Shown piece by piece: positions 1-14,428 of a stretch of DNA of 64,000 nt; the stretch's first letter is position 1; each line of letters starts with the position of its first letter. The DNA is from Mugil cephalus (lineage: Eukaryota; Chordata; Actinopteri; Mugiliformes; Mugilidae): assembly GCF_022458985.1 (NCBI RefSeq), contig NC_061782.1, forward strand, positions 12,293,672-12,357,671, read 5' to 3'. A model generated the notes under the pieces. The model saw only the letters and a program-made list of their open reading frames with translations. It searched no databases and was not told the DNA's origin. A program made the position numbers and the translations under genes.

Positions 1-1531
1 TTGCATATAAGAACAAAGCTCCATTTAACTTCACCGTGATGAGATGTTAATGTTGTCGATGAAATATTTACAACAAATGTGTGCTGCAAGGCAGTGATAC
101 CTAACGTGTGGGTCTGATGGTCAGAAAAGCAGTGAGAAACTACAGATTTTTTTTGTTTAATACTTTCACCTCTTCACACTTTCAAAATCTTTAAATTAAA
201 TAATCCAAGAAGGAAAAAAAATCTGTCCCAAATTGAGGGCGTGGTCAACATTTCTTCACTTTTAGGAGTCACAGGTTAAAAAGATAAGGAGGCAGCTTTA
301 TGCTGCAGGCAAACACTAATATCTCATCACGTGGCGTCACACACAGAATTTGCCTGCAGGCCTTTTTGCAGCTCACTGTCAGTTTGACTTTTAAAGTCAC
401 CGTCTGCCCATCATTCTTATATTACATATGATGACTGACTGACACACTGGAACCTCAAGCTCCCTCGTGTTGGAATGTTTACTCCCATTCAGATCGTCAG
501 ACAAATATTTCCTTTCATTCAAAGTGCCATAAGTAAACTAAGATTTAAATGAGCAAGTCACAGAGGAGCTGTTTTTCCAGACATGTTTCATTAAAGGCCA
601 CTAAGCTTGGAATGTATCATCTGATTAGAGAACAATCCCGTTTTTAGAAGCAGCTGATTAAAAAATACTTAACTGTTACATTTACAAAGGGGGTCCTTTG
701 AGCTCATCAATGCTGTGGAGTTATGAGTCGGAGAGAGTTCATCGCTTCCAGGCACACTCGAATTTTTCCGTTTCGTTTTTTTGTCAGAGCTTTTCCCTCC
801 TCATGTTTGGGAAGTTAGAAACGACAGCCAACAGAATAATTAATTGACTTAATTGTGGCGGTGGAGCTATAAACCCACAAGAATGAAGTGATAATAATTT
901 ATAAAATTATGAAGCTATACCTGTTTTTAATTGAGTTGTTTGTTTATTGAGAATAATAATAATAAAAAAAACAAATGGTTTTGTCTCGGTAGAGTCTGTC
1001 TTTTAGCATAGCTGATGACAAGGTGTTAAACTGTTTAATTATATAAGGACGTGTTTATTTATTTGTTATTTTTTAGAAAAAGTAAATCTCTAAAATATAA
1101 GGATATATTGCCCGAGGAGCTCCAGCCATCTGCTGACCTGAACTGCTGTAAAACTTTCTTTAAAGAAGAGGAATTCTCTGCAGGCGCTGTAAATGTGTTT
1201 GTACAGGCTCCTGAGTGTTATGTTTGCATGTTGCCCATGACGTCGGTCTGAATCTGTGTAGCCCACTTCACCCGGGGGAAACGGCCGCGGCGGTGAGAAT
1301 AGTAGAGCCAGTGCATTCCTCATTACTGCCCCTCTGTCGCACACACCAGAGAGCACGCTCTGAAGCACAAATACGCTGCGTTCGCTCGCCCTGCCAGGAA
1401 TTATGGCTGATATATGATAAAGAGACAGCGGGTGGTTTATTTAATCACAAAGGTCACTGTGATACTGGGAGCACAGGCTTCCTCCGCATTGAATCACTTA
1501 CAAATGTTGTTGTTTGTGTGTTTTGCTGCAG
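1..1531 (+). other. gclc: gclc intron (5' part cut by window edge)
   Basis: No open frame here matches the two N-terminal GCLC exons. The stretch ends at a clean polypyrimidine/AG acceptor just before the first recognisable gclc exon. It is therefore read as the intron preceding that exon. It is AT-rich with no recognisable gene or RNA; the short open frames at 1.05-1.4 kb have no family resemblance. Confidence 0.6.
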
Positions 1532-4500
1532 TCACCCTACACTCTGGAGACCAGAGTATGGCAGCTACATGATCGAGGGGACTCCGGGGCAGCCGTACGG
1601 CGGCACCATGTCCGAGTTCAACACCGTGGAGGGCAACATGAGGAAGAGGCGACGAGAGGCGTCATCTGTCCTGAACCAGAATGAAACCCTGTGCTCCATT
1701 ACCGCCTTTCCAAGGTACTTTGAAATTCAAATGCTTCCAATGGTTTGCAGTGATTACGTCATTGACCATAAGGTGCTTGTAGGGGCTGATTGCATTAAAC
1801 TGGGGCTCTGCAACGTTTTTCAGGCCAAAGACCCCAAACTGGTGGAGAGATTAAGTAGGGACGTCTTACCACTATATGTGTTCTATGTTAAACTCGACCT
1901 AAACATACATTATTATCATTATTTTGCATTCAGTATTAAGCTGAAGACCTATGCATTAAACTATTAATTGTCGATCAGTTGACTAGCAAGTGGACAGAAA
2001 TGAATAGGCCACAAATCTGGTCATGACAACATAATTATTTTCTCTATCATCATACTTTCTAGATTTTGAAAGGCGGTCATCCCATATGATTTGCATGTCC
2101 TCAATTAAACTAACAAAGTAGGGTTTTACAAGTGCTTAAAATGTTTAAGGTGCTCGAGGAAAGAGATCTGGTTAGTTAGGGGCCGATCTTTACTTGGATT
2201 TACATATGTGACATGGCTAATGAGTTACTTCATCAAAGAACTGATTGGTGATTATTTAAGTTACCTGCAGTCTTAGAGGAGTTGCATACATTCATTAATT
2301 TTTAACTTTTTTTTCTTTCTGTAGGTTAGGTTGCCCAGGTTTCACCAAACCAGAGTGCCGGCCGACTCCCGTTGAGAAGGGAGTGTCGAAGTCGCTGTTT
2401 TTCCCAGATGAAGCCATCAACAGGCACCCAAGATTCAGGTTAGACTTTATGGTTAATAAAATGTCATAAATTTGCAAAAAGCCAAGCTTTCACAAGATTC
2501 AATAATCTACCAGAGCTGATCAGAAGCTGACAGGCAGATTACAACTACGTCATGTGCTTTTTCAGCACCCTGACCAGAAACATACGTCACAGAAGAGGAG
2601 AGAAAGTCGCAATAAATGTGCCAAGTAAGTTGGAGAAAAACAGCTGTCGATGTAGTCTAATATGTGATGTGTGGTTGTAAATAGTCTTTAATACTTGTCA
2701 TGTTCCTTCTCATACTCCATGCAATAAATAATAAAATCTAACTTCCTGTTCCAGTCTTTAAAGACAAGTGCACTCCATCTCCATTTGTGGAGGAGTTTCC
2801 TGAGGACGATGGCGAAGCAGCGCGGGCGGCTCTGCCCGACCACATCTACATGGACGCCATGGGCTTTGGCATGGGGAACTGCTGCCTGCAGGTAGGGTCG
2901 TCTTCGCCTTTCTGTTGTCAGTCAGTAACGTCAACGTGGATATGGTTTGACTGTATCTCTACGGTCCTAATGAGTGATTTATGAATGTACTTTAGCCTCT
3001 TTTTATGGTGCACATTCCAGGTGACATTCCAGGCTTGTAGCATTGATGAGGCGAGGTATCTATACGACCAACTAGCGACGTTCTGCCCCATTGTGGTGAG
3101 TTGATAAGCTCGATTATTTAACTTTAATGACATATTTTTTTCAGACTGGACTAACAAAAATATACAACATTTATCTGAGTTTGTGGTTTTATTTCTACAG
3201 TCACAGTCGTCATTTTACACACATTAAGCACACGAGCGCTACTTTAAAAGCAGCATCACTGCAAAAATAAAACGTTCTTGTCGTTGATCTTGTCCATGTG
3301 TGTTTTTGTTACGGAGCAAATTAGTATATTTAGTCGTACTTTGCATGTACTTTCCAGCCCAGTCTGTAATTTTGAACTGATCTTTGTTCTCTGAAATACA
3401 CTGAGTACAGTTTCCGCTCTTTGCAGATGGCTCTGAGTGCAGCCTCACCCTTCTACAGAGGCTACGTGTCGGATATCGATTGTCGCTGGGGGGTTATTTC
3501 TGCCTCGGTGGATGACAGGACACAGGAGGAGCGCGGGCTGAAGGTGAGCCGAAGCAAAGCCGAAAGCCGCCTTTAAGTCGATGACGATGGGCGGATATTT
3601 AAGAGGCAACTACGTGCTTTACTTAGATGAACCAGATGAGGTTTGGGAAACGGTTTGATTGAGTCGAGCTTCTCTTTTTTTCTATCACTAGACGCCATTA
3701 ATCATTGCTCACATCCCTGAAGCCCCAGGCTAACATGTGGGTTGGGTTAGTTGAGCTAAGGCAGCAGGGAGTGGCCCGAATATAGAGGGTGGATTTAAAA
3801 CCTCATGCTTGTTTTGTCATTTTCAAATTTTGCATTCATCTAAAATACATCACAACCTAAAAAGGGGAACGTCATCCATTTAAATATATTAATAGTGTAA
3901 TCTAATTCTGCCAAATAGTTTATACAGACACTGATGGTGGAAACTTCCTCTACACGTGAATCATGTGCTTTGTTTAAATCTTTGAACCTGAAGGCAGATT
4001 TCTGGCGGCGTTTCAGAAGGGCCTTAACCTGGAACGCAGCATGTCTTGTTAGGCTCAGTCACAGAGAGTGAAATCATGTGTGTGCATCATTAGAACTTAA
4101 GCCATCTGTGTCATATAACAGTAGTATACAGTCAAGTTTTTTTTTAGTTTTACTGATAGGAAGAAGTCACATTAAGTGTTTATTTCACATGACTTTATGT
4201 ATTAAGGTCAGTAAATCAGCTCTAGTCCTGTATTGCACATCTGTGGCTTCTATCTGTTTTTAGTTCCTTTTGGTTTAAGTTGATTGCACATGTAGTTTCT
4301 GTTTTCCTTTTCATGAAGAGACCAGAATAGGGTAGATTCACAGCACTATCTTTCTGCAGGATGTAGAGGTACAAACTGAAATGAAACAGTTATTGTAAAA
4401 CCGGATAGGTGGTTTTCATTTAGACATCACAGCGTGTTTTTCGTTTACTCAGACTTCAGATATTCAGATAAGGCATTTCTGCGAGTATTTGACTTCTCGT

Positions 4501-7088
4501 GTTTGTGTTGACGCCAACTGTTGGCAGTGGATTAAAATATCTGTTTAGCAAACCTGTTCTACCTGTCACGACTGAGTCAGCATTTGTTGTTATTGACATC
4601 ATGTCTTGTATTCAAAGACAAATGCACCGACTGCTGGAGATTTAAATGTGACTTTTTAAAAGACTTTTCTCTGGCAGCCCCTGAAAAACAACAAATACAG
4701 GATCTTCAAGTCGAGATACGACTCGATTGACAGCTACCTGTCCAGCTGTGGTGAGAAGTACAACGACATTGATTTGACGATAGACGAGGAGATCAACAAG
4801 CAGCTGCTCGCAGCCGGTACTGATATCTAAACTATCACGCTCGTAGCCACAGTCAGAATTAATTTATGCGCAGTCCTGAAATAAACAACGGTTCTTTTGT
4901 TTATAGGAATTGACAAGCTGCTGGCTCAACACATAGCACACCTCTTCATCCGGGATCCTCTCTCTGTGTTTGAGGAGAAAATACACTTGGATGATGAAAA
5001 CGAGTCGGATCACTTTGAGGTGAGGATCTTTTTCTTTCTTTTTTTTATTTGTATTCCATTTGTGTCTAAGAAGAAAACCAACCATGTGTATGAATTCATT
5101 GTATTTGATGAAACCTTTTGCAGAACCTCCAGTCGACCAACTGGCAGACGATGAGGTTTAAACCTCCACCTCCGAACTCTGATATCGGCTGGAGAGTGGA
5201 GTTCCGCCCCATGGAGGTACGTATGAACCGCGATATCTTCAGTCTTTATGTTCAAAGATGTCATATTTTTATTAAAAAAAATGTTTTTTTGGTTTTATCA
5301 GGTGCAGCTAACTGACTTTGAAAACGCTGCATACGTGGTCTTCGTCGTCCTGCTCACCCGAGTGATCTTGTCCTACAAGCTGGACTTCCTGATCCCCTTG
5401 TCAAAGGTGATTACAGCATTTTATAGAAAAGGAGAAACCAAATCACAAGAGAGCTTTTTGTGAACAGTGCTCTGATTTCCATCTTTTATTAGGTTGATGA
5501 GAACATGAAGGTGGCGCAGAAGAGGAACGCTGTCCACGAGGGCATGTTTTACTTCCGAAAGGACATCTTTAAAGGTGGGTGAAGTGGAAGACGCGCTCGA
5601 TGCTTACGATGAATGCTGCAGGTTGGAGTAATGATGTTCTGTCCACCGACAGGCTGCAGCTCGGTCCCCGATGGCGCCGCCTCTGCTCAGAACGGCTTGG
5701 ACGCTGACGGTGCTAACGAGGAGTACATGCTGATGAGCATTGACACCATCATCAACGGAAAGGTGATCATTGTCTCACAGTGGGACTCAACACTGTACAG
5801 GTCCAGGCTGAATCACCCTAACAAGGGCTGGACGTTCATGGTTGTCAGAGGATGAGTCTTGTTTGCTTTGGTGAACCCCTGACTTTTCCACGTCTGTGGT
5901 TTAGAGTAAAGTAGCTCAACAGTCACTGGATGGATTTCTATACCATGTGATACCTCAGGATTAAATGCTGAGTTTTCATGTAGCCTCAGCTGTACTTTGT
6001 GTTTAGTGCTACTCAGCAATTAACATGGTACAAAAATGTGCCTGTTTAGCAGTTTCATGATGAGAGTGTTATCCTGCCTCCACGTTATATTCTTTTAACT
6101 GTATTCAGGAAGAAGACAACTCTGTTTTTATCCTTTATGTTTTTAATTTGATAGAAACTTAATATTGAAACTGTTGAAATAATGTGGTCACAAGACAAAA
6201 GATCTTTTCTTTTTTTTTTGTTTTGATTAACGTTTGATTAACACAACCTTTGTAGTATTTTTGGGCCATGTTAAATGCAAAACATTTAAAATTATTTCTG
6301 GTAACCTGTGTACAGACTGCCAACTGGCTTTGTGTAAATTTGTGGTCTTATTTTTTATTTTTTTTTTATGTGTGGTTCCACACAGCACATCAGACTAGAC
6401 CAATGACATCCTGAAATAAACCCTGAAGCAATCTGTATTATTTCACAACTCCGTCTTCCTAGAATTGAACGGACCTGTTATTTTTAACAAAATCATCCAT
6501 TTTTACTACGAATAGCAGACTCATAGCTGACGTAAGATAGTTTTTCTTTTAATAAGACAACTAAAGAAAACACCTTAAAGCTTTGAAATCACAATCATTT
6601 TAGTTTTTCTCTTCCTCCTATTCTGTCGAAGGGGCTTGAATCTGTCTATAGCCATTCAACACTTACTTTTCTCCTCTCTTTTTTCCAGGAGGGAGTATTT
6701 CAAGGGCTGATCCCAATCCTCAACTGCTACCTGGAAAACATGGAGGTTGATGTGGACACCAGGTGCACCATTTTAAATTATCTGAAGCTCATCAAGAAGC
6801 GCGCCTCAGGTATTAATAAAACACTAAATGTTCTCCGAAGCAGATTATCTCCCAGCGCAGCTTCATTTCTAACCATGAACTCCTTCTCCCGCTGATCTTA
6901 AAACAGGGGAACTGATGACCATGGCCAAGTGGATGAGGGAGTTTGTGGCCAAGCACCCGCAGTACAAGCAGGACAGCGTCATAACTGACAAGATCAACTA
7001 CGACCTGATCAAAAAGTGCGACAGAATCGCCAAGGGCGAAGAGCAGTGCCCCGAGCTCTTTGGAAACCCAGTTAACAAGTTCAAATGA
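1532..7088 (+). CDS. gclc: Glutamate-cysteine ligase catalytic subunit (3' 14 coding exons)
   Basis: Cytosolic enzyme that joins glutamate and cysteine using ATP, the rate-limiting step of glutathione synthesis; it pairs with the modifier subunit GCLM. Exons: 1532-1714, 2325-2438, 2566-2624, 2755-2891, 3021-3095, 3427-3543, 4678-4816, 4907-5019, 5124-5216, 5302-5406, 5493-5574, 5653-5762, 6689-6809, 6907-7088. Together they give 542 residues and a TGA, against about 637 for the whole vertebrate protein, so roughly the first 95 residues lie left of the window. Family signatures are near-identical to other vertebrates: [15 protein letters not shown], the [14 protein letters not shown] cysteine pair, [14 protein letters not shown], and [20 protein letters not shown]. 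All phases agree and there are no stops. The C-terminus (…NPVNKFK) and a short acidic/Ala segment in the exon at 5653 are the variable parts. Very secure identification. Confidence 0.97.
1799..1945 (+). repeat. hAT-like dispersed repeat, left-end fragment
   Basis: Lies in a gclc intron. It begins with a sequence close to the left ends of the copies at 30.0 and 34.4 kb (TTTTTCAGGCCAAAGACC) and continues through the shared ATATGTGTTCTAT and TACATTATTATCAT blocks. The right part is missing. A CAGGGGTC-type end is typical of non-autonomous hAT elements; the family assignment is inference. Confidence 0.55.
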
Positions 7089-7616
7089 GGAAAAACGACG
7101 TCTTCATTAATAGAAGCATGTGAAGAAAGACCAAATGAGCGGCTCAGAGAGGTCCAATTATAAGAGAATGCAAACGGCATGCGTGTGTTGTAAGGAAACA
7201 CACCTGCATCAAATATATGTATATATACTGAATCAGATTTTTATGATTACAGAATTATTTTAATAGGATTAAGACATGCAAAGAGTTGTGTAATAGAAAA
7301 TCAGATGTGTATTTATTTTTGTCTGGAAATTGAGCATATCTGTGTGAGAATGTAAATGTAGCAAAGGGTTGTACAGTAGTCTGCTTTTAATCCTGTGTTC
7401 TGTAAATACTGTACTTCTGCTCTTGAAAACATTACCATCTCTTCTTTTTGATGTGATCTTTCTTCCTGTTCGGGTGGGATCTCCCTTTCTTCTTTTTTTT
7501 TTGCACTTAGAGAAATGTTTGGCTTTGCTCTGCTGACATTGTAGTGGGACCTTGAAATTAGTGTTGCATTCAAGTGGAAATGGTGAACCATTGTTTGCAA
7601 TGTGATGCTGTTTCAA

Positions 7617-7622
7617 AATAAA
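7617..7622 (+). terminator. gclc: Polyadenylation signal of gclc
   Basis: Canonical AATAAA about 530 bases after the gclc stop codon, giving a 3' UTR of about 0.55 kb. Confidence 0.6.
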
Positions 7623-8370
7623 TCCGTACAACAGTAAGTTAGTCAGTTTCCTCACTACTGTGAATAATACAGGGTATACAGTGACGTCACTGCCATCCGG
7701 GGTCACGCCCCTTGAGTGGCAAAAGCTTGGTGAAATGGCGTAGTAAATACAGCGATCCGGGAAAAATGGCTATAATTACATCAAATTAAGGACAATTGGA
7801 CTCGACAATGATCTATACTAACTAGTTTGGAGTTGGAAAGTGGATTAGTCTCAGTTTTAGTCAGTTTTAGGTCATTTCAGTTATGATAACTGTAGCTAAA
7901 TAAAAGATGCTAACGCTAAAAGCTTTAGCCATACAATACTGTAGCGTCCGACCGCACGTTAAAAGGGCGACGAGGAGTGATGAAAATATTCCGTTTATTT
8001 ATTCATTGTTGGAACTGAAATACTGTAAATATGCCAAAACAACAACATCGAGGTGTCTGGACAACCAGGAAGAGTTGGAGATGGGGACAAACGGACTTGA
8101 CTCATTGCAATGAATTTCAGAGATTGGTTTGGGCCCGACTGTGTCAAAGAGCAGATATCTTTTACATTAGGAAGGAAGTGACTCTTACAGCGTGGGAAAG
8201 CAGAAGTGATGAGTGGAACTAGCCAAATCTGACTAGAGACAATATGAACAGCTTTGAGTCAGATTTTCATGTTTGTGGTTAAGATTAAATGAGAAGTTGG
8301 TGTTTTGGGATACCTGAGTAAGTGAGACGTCAACTTGACTCTGAGGCAGAGGTCAGAGATCAGGATCTAA

Positions 8371-8412
8371 GATAAGATCTCGATAAGATCCTTATCCCAC
8401 AATGGGAAAACA
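8371..8412 (+). repeat. Dispersed repeat, 'TTATTGATCC…GGGAAAT' type
   Basis: Reads AGATAAGATC…CTTATCCCACAATGGGAAA, a degenerate member of the abundant teleost repeat whose better copies are at 21.84 and 22.39 kb in this window. Confidence 0.45.
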
Positions 8413-9610
8413 GCTGTAGCTCTGGGAACTGGGCTTTTCCACCTGTGGAACATTCAGCCTTCCAGTATCTGAAGAACAACTCTAAAATCATACGCATAGA
8501 TGATCTGGTTAAATCTATTAATCATGTTAGAGAATATGACCTTCAGCGATACTAGCAGCTTGTGACGCTGCAACACACTACAGTATAAGAAATTTCGCTG
8601 ACATGTGTCCAATTAATGGCAAAATTACAAGAACAAGGGTCACAGACGCTCACCGACAGCTCAACACCAACCATCGTCACCATCAGCTTGGTATATACAT
8701 AGAAATGTATTTACATGTGCACACAGATGGGTAAAAATAAAAAGCCTTACAATAAATAAATACTGGCACAAATACACCTCAAAACAAAAGCAATACATAC
8801 GTGCAGTCTGTAATGTTTATTGAGATACTTCTTGACTGCATCCACCCACAAGATGGTGGTATTGAAGCACCGTTTGTTTTTTTTAACACAGCCCTGAGCT
8901 GCAGCAGCGACAGATGAGAGCGTTACCTCAGTTTGACCTCTTGAATAAGGACAACGATTATTTCTGGTACAGGCCTACTGATGCTGCAGAAGAAATTAAA
9001 GTCCTGAGACTCGGCGTTCTCATTAAAATTAACTGCACGACTTCAACACAAACATTCTTAGATAACGCGTGTCTCGTGATTAGTCACAACACCAAGAGGA
9101 AAAACTTATGTTTGGTTTAGTTTATAGATTGTTGACGTGATGGGAGGCAATTAATCTGCCTGGACAAAAGTGTGTTCTTTTTTTGTAACCAGAACATAGC
9201 AAAGAGCAAGTAATCAGTCCTCTGGGTTTTATTAATGGTTAAATAGTGATTATTCAGAATTTCTCCACAAGTGTTTTGAATACAACAGTAATCTATGTTT
9301 AATATTAGATGACAGTCATGCCTAGAAATTAAACCTTAAACCTGGACAGAAATTGAACTCAAGTCAATTCTAATCTTTACTGCTTTGAGTTACAGACTGT
9401 TAACACCACTTAGAGTTAATCATAAATCCAGGATGTCGGCCATTAGGATCAGAACTAAGCTCATTAAAGCTGCTCTGGTTCATATTTTTATGATGTCAAT
9501 TAATCACAATAAGTACTTGAATGTGTGTGCTTTTAAGCATAATTTCCACTTTTTCTGATTGAGTTCATCTCTGGAACAGGAAACGCATAGAATATCTTGA
9601 TTTGGATCAT

Positions 9611-9655
9611 TGGAAACATGACTCCAAATGAATGTTAATGATGCTGATGTGGTCT
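9611..9655 (+). repeat. Dispersed repeat sharing a 30-bp core with 15.2 kb
   Basis: Contains AAACATGACTCCAAATGAAT followed by a divergent AATG…CTGATGTGG. The same core occurs at 15202-15250. Only the two short copies are visible, so the full element is unknown. Confidence 0.5.
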
Positions 9656-11229
9656 CCTGTCCGCATGGATGCAAATTAACAATCTGTTTAAGTCCTGAGA
9701 CTCAGTGTTCTTATGAAATAAATAAATGCACTTCTTCAGCACATTATAAAAGGGTTTTATAATGTGGCACAAATATCTTCTGTTCACTACACCAGAACAA
9801 GAAAAGCATTTTTTTTTTTTTTTTTTGCAGCAAATAAGAGACAGGCATATTAAGTCCGAACGTTCCTGGTTCATTTATCCACATTTCCCAGTGAACACAC
9901 TGAGTTTTAAGGCAGATGTTACCAGGAGGCTGTACCCAACACAGCTGTCCACGCTCCACGTGTGAATGTGTCTAAATGTGTGGCCTTAAATTGTCGGGTC
10001 CCACGAACTTTGAAAACTACAGCAGAGTAAGTTCAAAATATGCCTGTTTGGAAAAACACACTTATTTTAGGAAATGTGCATTTTTAACTGCCGAGGACTA
10101 ACATACACACAGTTATGAATTCAACAGAGGACAAATATAATATGACCGACTCCTCCTCCTACAACTTCAAACACTGCACACTGACAAAACTTTGTGCATC
10201 CCAGTGTTGCACCCATATGCATATGTTCTCAGTCAATGCTCACTTCAGGTTTATTTTTACATGACATATTTTTTACATGTGCATTTCTAAGATTATATAT
10301 TTGTGATTGTTCTGATGTGTACTCATGTGAGTATGTGATGACTAATTCATGGGTGAGGTTGGCTTGCTGCTTGTTTTATTCTGAGATCCTCTAGTTATCA
10401 GAGTTAACACAATGAGGAAATTGTTTTGATTGAGTGGCTAAAAACCACCCTGTGAAGCTTTAGGCCATATTTGAAGCTAAACGGTAAAATTGTAAGTCAT
10501 AATATTAACATGCATAGATAGGTAATGCTAACTGCTGATGTCCCATCTTAGTTTAACACAAAATGCTGCCAAGATCTGCTCACAAAAAACAAAATGCAGC
10601 TGCTAAATCATTATCTTGTAGATGGTGACGGAGAGGGGAAGTCACAGGATGAGGATCTGTAACTGCCAAACAGAAAAAAATGCAAAATATTAACTACATA
10701 AAACTTAACTGGGAACCATAAAATCAATGGGAATCTCATCCACTCTCAGTGATTCACATTTACTTTGTAGGTTGTAGCTTTGTAGGTGTCTCTCTAGAAA
10801 TAATATATAAATATAGTATATAAAATGGAATCATGTCATGTCAGGGGAGGATTTTCCACAATCTGGCAACCCAAATGGCCCCTTTAAAGTGGAGTGGTCA
10901 CATTAATTTGACATTATTTACATCTTATATATATTAAGATTTACATACAAAACACATGATAAGCTTGTATAAAATATATATGAATCAATATTGTTATGAA
11001 CAATCAGTAAAAATAATCAAACTATAAATTAATGTAAAAAAAAAGAGAAAAGTTTAATTAATATAATAAAACAAAGAGGGTACCCTTTTTTCAAAAGTAA
11101 TAATATCCTATCTTAATCATACTAGTAGTATCCTATCTTTATTATACAAGCATTTTTTTATGTGTTTATGAAGTTCATTGATCGTTCATTCATCTGCCTC
11201 GTGTCAGGGACCATAACCTAGTTCAGTGC

Positions 11230-11900
11230 AATTACAGGAGGACATGGAGAGCCTTGATGTCATCGTTTTGACTGCGTGTGTCGTTGCAACACACCGGGTC
11301 ACCTCCTGGCTGTAACCCTCCTGCAGGGCAACGGGCCAGTCTGCGTGTTCCTCCCACTATTTTCCACTGAGCGACAAGGCTGCACATTGTGCTCAGACCG
11401 GCCAGCCAGGCAGCCAAGGTTACAGAGCCGTTTTTCTCACCCCGCCTCAAAAAGGTAGGCAGTCCGCTGCTCCTCACAGCACAGCTGCATCTCATCCACA
11501 CTCAACATTTCCTCATCTGTCCTGCGAGGCTGGGCGACTTGATGGTGAGGCGTTATTTCTTCGGTGATGTGGTTTTTACTTTATTTTATTTTATTTTTTT
11601 AGAAGAAGAAAAGAAAATGTTGCAGAGCGCATGGCGTCTGCCGTGTGTGCGTGTCAGCGATGAGTTTGGGTGATGCTGAAGCGGTGACCTCTGCTGTTGT
11701 TAACGGCGGCTGCGGTCGACAGGATGCGATAACTTTGCGCTTGGATATTTCCCCGAATTCTTCGCTCGGGAGTTTCTGCTTTGAAAACTGATGGTTGATA
11801 AGATTGTGACGGGAGGATAAACGCGGCGATCCGCTCGGAGCGCACATAGTTTGAACGGACGGTGCGTAAAGTGCAGTTCTGGTTCCACGTGTGACCCTGA
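11230..11900 (+). promoter_or_regulatory. elovl5: GC-richer island, candidate elovl5 promoter / non-coding exon
   Basis: This about 0.7-kb block is clearly richer in G+C and CpG than the AT-rich sequence on both sides. It lies upstream of elovl5 and downstream of the gclc polyA site. The first elovl5 coding exon (15338) begins at a splice acceptor 7 bases before the ATG, so at least one upstream untranslated exon must exist. A possible donor is AAAAAG|GTAGGC at about 11454. Placement is inference; no TATA box or specific factor site is claimed. Confidence 0.4.
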
Positions 11901-12378
11901 TTTACAACCGCTATTATACAATCAAACGAGGGACAGGAGACAGAATTAATAGGACAGAGGCTACTAGCAGGGATGTGGCATGTGCTGTTGACACTTTCTG
12001 GTCATCGGTTAAATCGCGTTAAGAGTTACATCATTGTTAAATGTACTTACAATACTGTGTTTATTACTGAAAGTTGAGTAGGGAAACTTTGGTTCTGTCA
12101 TGGTGGCAGTGATTAGACAGATTTGAATGGTGATGATCGTAAATTGCTGTTGAAACACACGGAGAGCTATTTAAAATAGAAAAATACACTACATTAGTAT
12201 TTTATATGACTCTTGATCTCTGTAGTGCCTTAACTTTTGAGTGGGATAAATTACTGGATTATTTTATTTTAAATACATTGCCTTATAATGCAATTAACCA
12301 AGTACACAATAAAACAAGGCACTATACTGTAGTGCATTGCCTCAGCATTCAGTTTTAGAGTTATTACTAGGGGTGAAG

Positions 12379-12404
12379 TATATGCATATATATATATATA
12401 TACA
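12379..12404. repeat. AT/TA dinucleotide microsatellite
   Basis: Run of alternating TA after GTATATGCA. A similar GT/TA run followed by poly-T lies at 13411-13455. Both are upstream of the elovl5 coding exons. Confidence 0.8.
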
Positions 12405-14428
12405 CTACAGTAAAGCTCCACTGTAATAAACTGATGACAAGCCTGTCTGTTTGTGGATAATCCAGTGGATTAAAATCCCAGACGACGACAGGTAAACCTT
12501 TGTATTGATGCAAAGAAACTGACCCATGTGGAGGTAGAAAAATTATTGCAAAATCTCTGACAGGTTTACAACATCTTGTGGCACACATCATCACATTGCC
12601 CAACCCTGTCTCTTGCATTAACTTTGACTGTGTGACTCAGTCATTATCAGCTCCAGTGATATAACCGTGGCGCATTTTTTTGGACCAAAGTCTGAGTGAT
12701 ACATTCATGTTTTTGAGGCAATCCAGCCTTGTTCTTTTGATTGTTCGGGCATGTTTGCACCTTGCAAAGAATCACTGGAGCCGGCAGCTGACATGCTCTC
12801 CTGTTGTGGGTCATCGTGCTCCGATTAGGGCCTCACAGATTATCCTGTTTTGGTGCAGCCTAATGCATCTCTGATAATCAGAGCAAGGATATTACTGAAC
12901 CGCGGTTGATCAGAATAAACCACGTTTAGTTCCCGCAAATCAGTGAGTTTTGTGGACGAATGCAGCCATCCGTGATGTGCCATTTGTTGCCCTGAGCAGC
13001 AACACGCGGAACGTTTAATTAGATGTGTACTTTTTTATTTACAGGATTTCAATGGACTCTTGGATTAAAAGAGACAAACCGTTCCTGGTGTTCGGTTTCA
13101 GCTTTGTGCGCCGTGTTTCAGTATCATATGACCTTACATAACAGCACATGCTGATTGAATTAAGATGATTTAGTTACATTTGATAGATGTGCTCACATTT
13201 CCGTCTGCGCTTTCCAAGGTTGTTCTGTTAACCCCTGAACCTGTGTTTTACATACGACCTACGAATATGAGCAGCTCACCTGCGGTCCAGAGCAGATCTT
13301 CATTTATCATAAAGTAAAAATAGGGAAGCACACATGGTGATGATATGTTATGTTACAGCTGCAGACGCAGGTGTAGAGATGGTGTATAGGGGTGTGGCAG
13401 TCTAGATGTAATGTGTGTGTATATATATGTATATATATATATATTTTTTTTTTTGCAAAGCCTATAATGACAAGGGTCTTGCAACCAATATAAACGCAGG
13501 GTTGTCCAATTGTCTGTGGGGACAATGAACAAAATGCATGACCCTGAATGTTATCAGGTTTAGAGCAGGAAAATCGCATGCTGGGATTTGTGGAGCTTTT
13601 CCTTGGCAGTCCGAATAATGTTGTCACAACTTCACGGGAAATGTTTTTTTCTTTCCCTCTGGGCGTTTATCTGATATGGTGGGTTCCTACAAATTTGCAC
13701 TGTTGAAATGTATGACTCAAGGCGTTTTTGACAAATGATGGCGTCTATTACAAAAAACATGACTAAGCGGCTACACGTGTTGGTTCAAGCTTAGATTTGA
13801 GTCAGAATCCTTCTGGCAGACTGGAGCCCCCTTCTAAGGTAGTGGATAAACACTCTTGAGAACAGAAGCTGGTAATAATAACTTATTTAACATATATGGG
13901 AAAGAAATGTCCGTCTGTGAACACGCCGACACTCGTACCATCCTGCAAATGGCCTTCTGCTTTATGTCACTGATTTGACTGTCTAAAGTAGAGCAGCTGT
14001 ACTGTACATCACACTCTTTGTGGAAAAAATGCAGGCAGCAACAAAGACGAGGAAAAAACTACTTTTTGACTGACAGCTGCTGGGCAGCTGCTGAAATTAG
14101 CGCTAAATGCACCAGTCTCAAAGGGCTGAGTGGTCAACAGATGCACAACCACAACAATATGACAGCTTTGGCAAGACACCATGCACAAAGGTTTAGGGAA
14201 TAAATGTAGCAGATGTGCTTGGGCCAGACAGGATTGTGTAATTATTGTTACCGAAGCACTTCAGGGCTAATAAATCAACACCTTCTGACGTGCTCATTGC
14301 CTTCCACGATCTGAGACCCAGAGATACAATACACATCAGAGTGAATGGAAAAGAGTCACGGCTATTATTTGATCTGGGTCGTGATTTCAGCTGCTGTATT
14401 ACAGTATGTGACAACATTGTGTTATACA

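Larger units (their letters stand above)
7640..11220. other. gclc-elovl5 intergenic spacer
   Basis: AT-rich sequence without a supported gene. The small open frames at 7.9-9.1 and 10.2 kb show no recognisable domain and no conserved splice partners. It holds short teleost dispersed repeats, described separately, and runs of A/T. Confidence 0.6.

Noticed and set aside
1215-1967. 250-codon plus-strand open frame read as one protein
   Set aside because: Only 1532-1714 is coding; it is a gclc exon read through into both neighbouring introns.
7269-7706. 145-codon minus frame overlapping gclc 3' UTR
   Set aside because: Antisense to the 3' UTR, no domain, and spans the polyA signal.
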